A DNA stretch of 5,627 nucleotides from the NCBI GenBank assembly GCA_016935885.1, contig JAFGQA010000131.1, forward strand, positions 1-5,627, written 5' to 3'. Below, in pieces: positions 5,084 to 5,627 of the stretch. This stretch comes from Phycisphaerae bacterium. GTDB taxonomy: Bacteria; Planctomycetota; Phycisphaerae; UBA1845; UTPLA1. The position numbers and the translations under genes are program-made. The stretch's first letter is position 1, and each line of letters opens with the position of its first letter. The notes under the pieces were generated by a model. It made no database searches. It had not been told where the DNA came from and worked only from the letters and a program-made list of their open reading frames with translations.

Positions 5084-5092
5084 TCTTCAAGA

Positions 5093-5627
5093 TCATTGCG
5101 CCGGGATAACCTCCTCGAATGTGCGCCAGGCAGATTCGAAATCCGACCCGAGTAAGCGAACACGCACGGGGAAAGGCCTATCCTCGTCCACTCCTCCGCT
5201 AGCAAAAAGCACCACAAACTCATAGTAGTCATTCCCCCCCTGACAAGCATTTACGAAGGTGCTTCCCGACTGGGAGCATGCGTCCACGAGGTACGAACTT
5301 TGGCTTCCTGTGAAGAAACCAATGTTTGAATCAAGCGACTCAACGTCGAACCGGAAGATACAACATGACGAATCTTGAGGACGCTCTCCTGTGATGCGCA
5401 GGTTCATCCACACCATGCTACCCTGTGGATTCAAGGGCTCCTGATCCCGGATGTCAAAGTCAAAGGACGTAACCTGCCCGATTTCCGACGTGCCACAATC
5501 CTCGGGGCAGTTTGTGCTATCCTCGCCTGCGTCGCAGACGCCATCTCCGCACACAGGTCCGCCTGCCTCGCAATCCTGGGGGCAGTTTGTGCTATCCTCG
5601 CCCGCGTCGCACACACCATCTCCGCAC
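5093..5627 (-). CDS. Secreted cysteine-rich repeat protein, 5' end missing
   Basis: The frame is open to the window edge, so the real start and any signal peptide lie beyond 5627. About 177 residues are visible. The first part is two copies of a 25-aa unit, CGDGVCDAGEDSTNCP(Q/E)DC plus a short EAGGPV linker. Each copy has four cysteines and a cluster of acidic residues like a small disulphide-bonded, possibly Ca-binding module; such 'CGDG.C..GE....CP.DC' units recur in large secreted bacterial proteins. A domain of about 130 aa follows (from GTSEIGQVTSFDFD to the end). It is rich in beta-prone stretches, contains CC and two further cysteines, and was not recognised. It ends with EEVIPAQ and has no anchor or sorting signal at the C-terminus. 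Placement outside the cytoplasm is inferred from the cysteine pattern. Confidence 0.8.
   Translation of the reverse strand, partial: CGDGVCDAGEDSTNCPQDCEAGGPVCGDGVCDAGEDSTNCPEDCGTSEIGQVTSFDFDIRDQEPLNPQGSMVWMNLRITGERPQDSSCCIFRFDVESLDSNIGFFTGSQSSYLVDACSQSGSTFVNACQGGNDYYEFVVLFASGGVDEDRPFPVRVRLLGSDFESAWRTFEEVIPAQ
5496..5627 (-). repeat. 75-bp period tandem repeat in the cysteine-rich gene
   Basis: The 57-bp blocks at 5496-5552 and 5571-5627 differ at only four positions, and their period is exactly 75 bp (25 codons). They encode the CGDGVCDAGEDSTNCP.DC units. The near identity suggests recent duplication. The array probably continues past the window edge. Confidence 0.8.

Overview
The window looks like chromosomal DNA from a planctomycete (Planctomycetota) or a close relative. 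This is inferred from three things. The DNA is GC-rich. A secreted beta-helix protein carries the DCNGNG..D.CD / DCN.N..PDEC tail that is common in that phylum. Palindromic 'GGCGAGACGCC...TGCCACAG' repeats, translated as TGETPVPQ, are scattered both between and inside genes, as is usual in those genomes. No phage, transposase, CRISPR, rRNA or tRNA gene is visible.

Layout. Positions 1-185 are non-coding and hold two small palindromes. Positions 186-1844 (minus) encode an exported right-handed beta-helix protein with a dockerin-like Ca-binding C-terminus. Positions 1845-2123 are a divergent intergenic region: a fair sigma70-like promoter for the beta-helix gene, a dyad covering its -35 box, and a striking field of 7-bp repeats arranged as two inverted arms. 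Positions 2124-3851 (plus) encode a YkgJ-family CxxCxxCC cysteine-cluster protein. Its linker has been expanded by six in-frame 36-bp palindromic repeats plus three further dispersed palindromes. Positions 3852-3956 separate convergent genes and hold a duplicated repeat. Positions 3957-4172 (minus) encode a 71-aa multi-cysteine zinc-ribbon-like protein. Positions 4295-5005 (minus) encode a probable lipoprotein of unknown function. Positions 5093-5627 (minus) are the 3' part of a secreted cysteine-rich repeat protein cut by the window edge.

How the genes relate. Three products (beta-helix protein, lipoprotein, cysteine-rich repeat protein) appear destined for the envelope or outside. The YkgJ-like and zinc-ribbon proteins are probably cytoplasmic metal binders. 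The last three minus-strand genes are co-oriented with gaps of 87 and 122 bp, so co-transcription is possible but not shown. No clear shared pathway can be read from the genes.

The most unusual content is repeat biology. One is a heptamer-periodic inverted array with a 16-bp perfect stem just upstream of the YkgJ start. The other is the colonisation of the YkgJ coding sequence by a palindromic repeat that keeps the reading frame. I saw no convincing new defence or enzymatic system.
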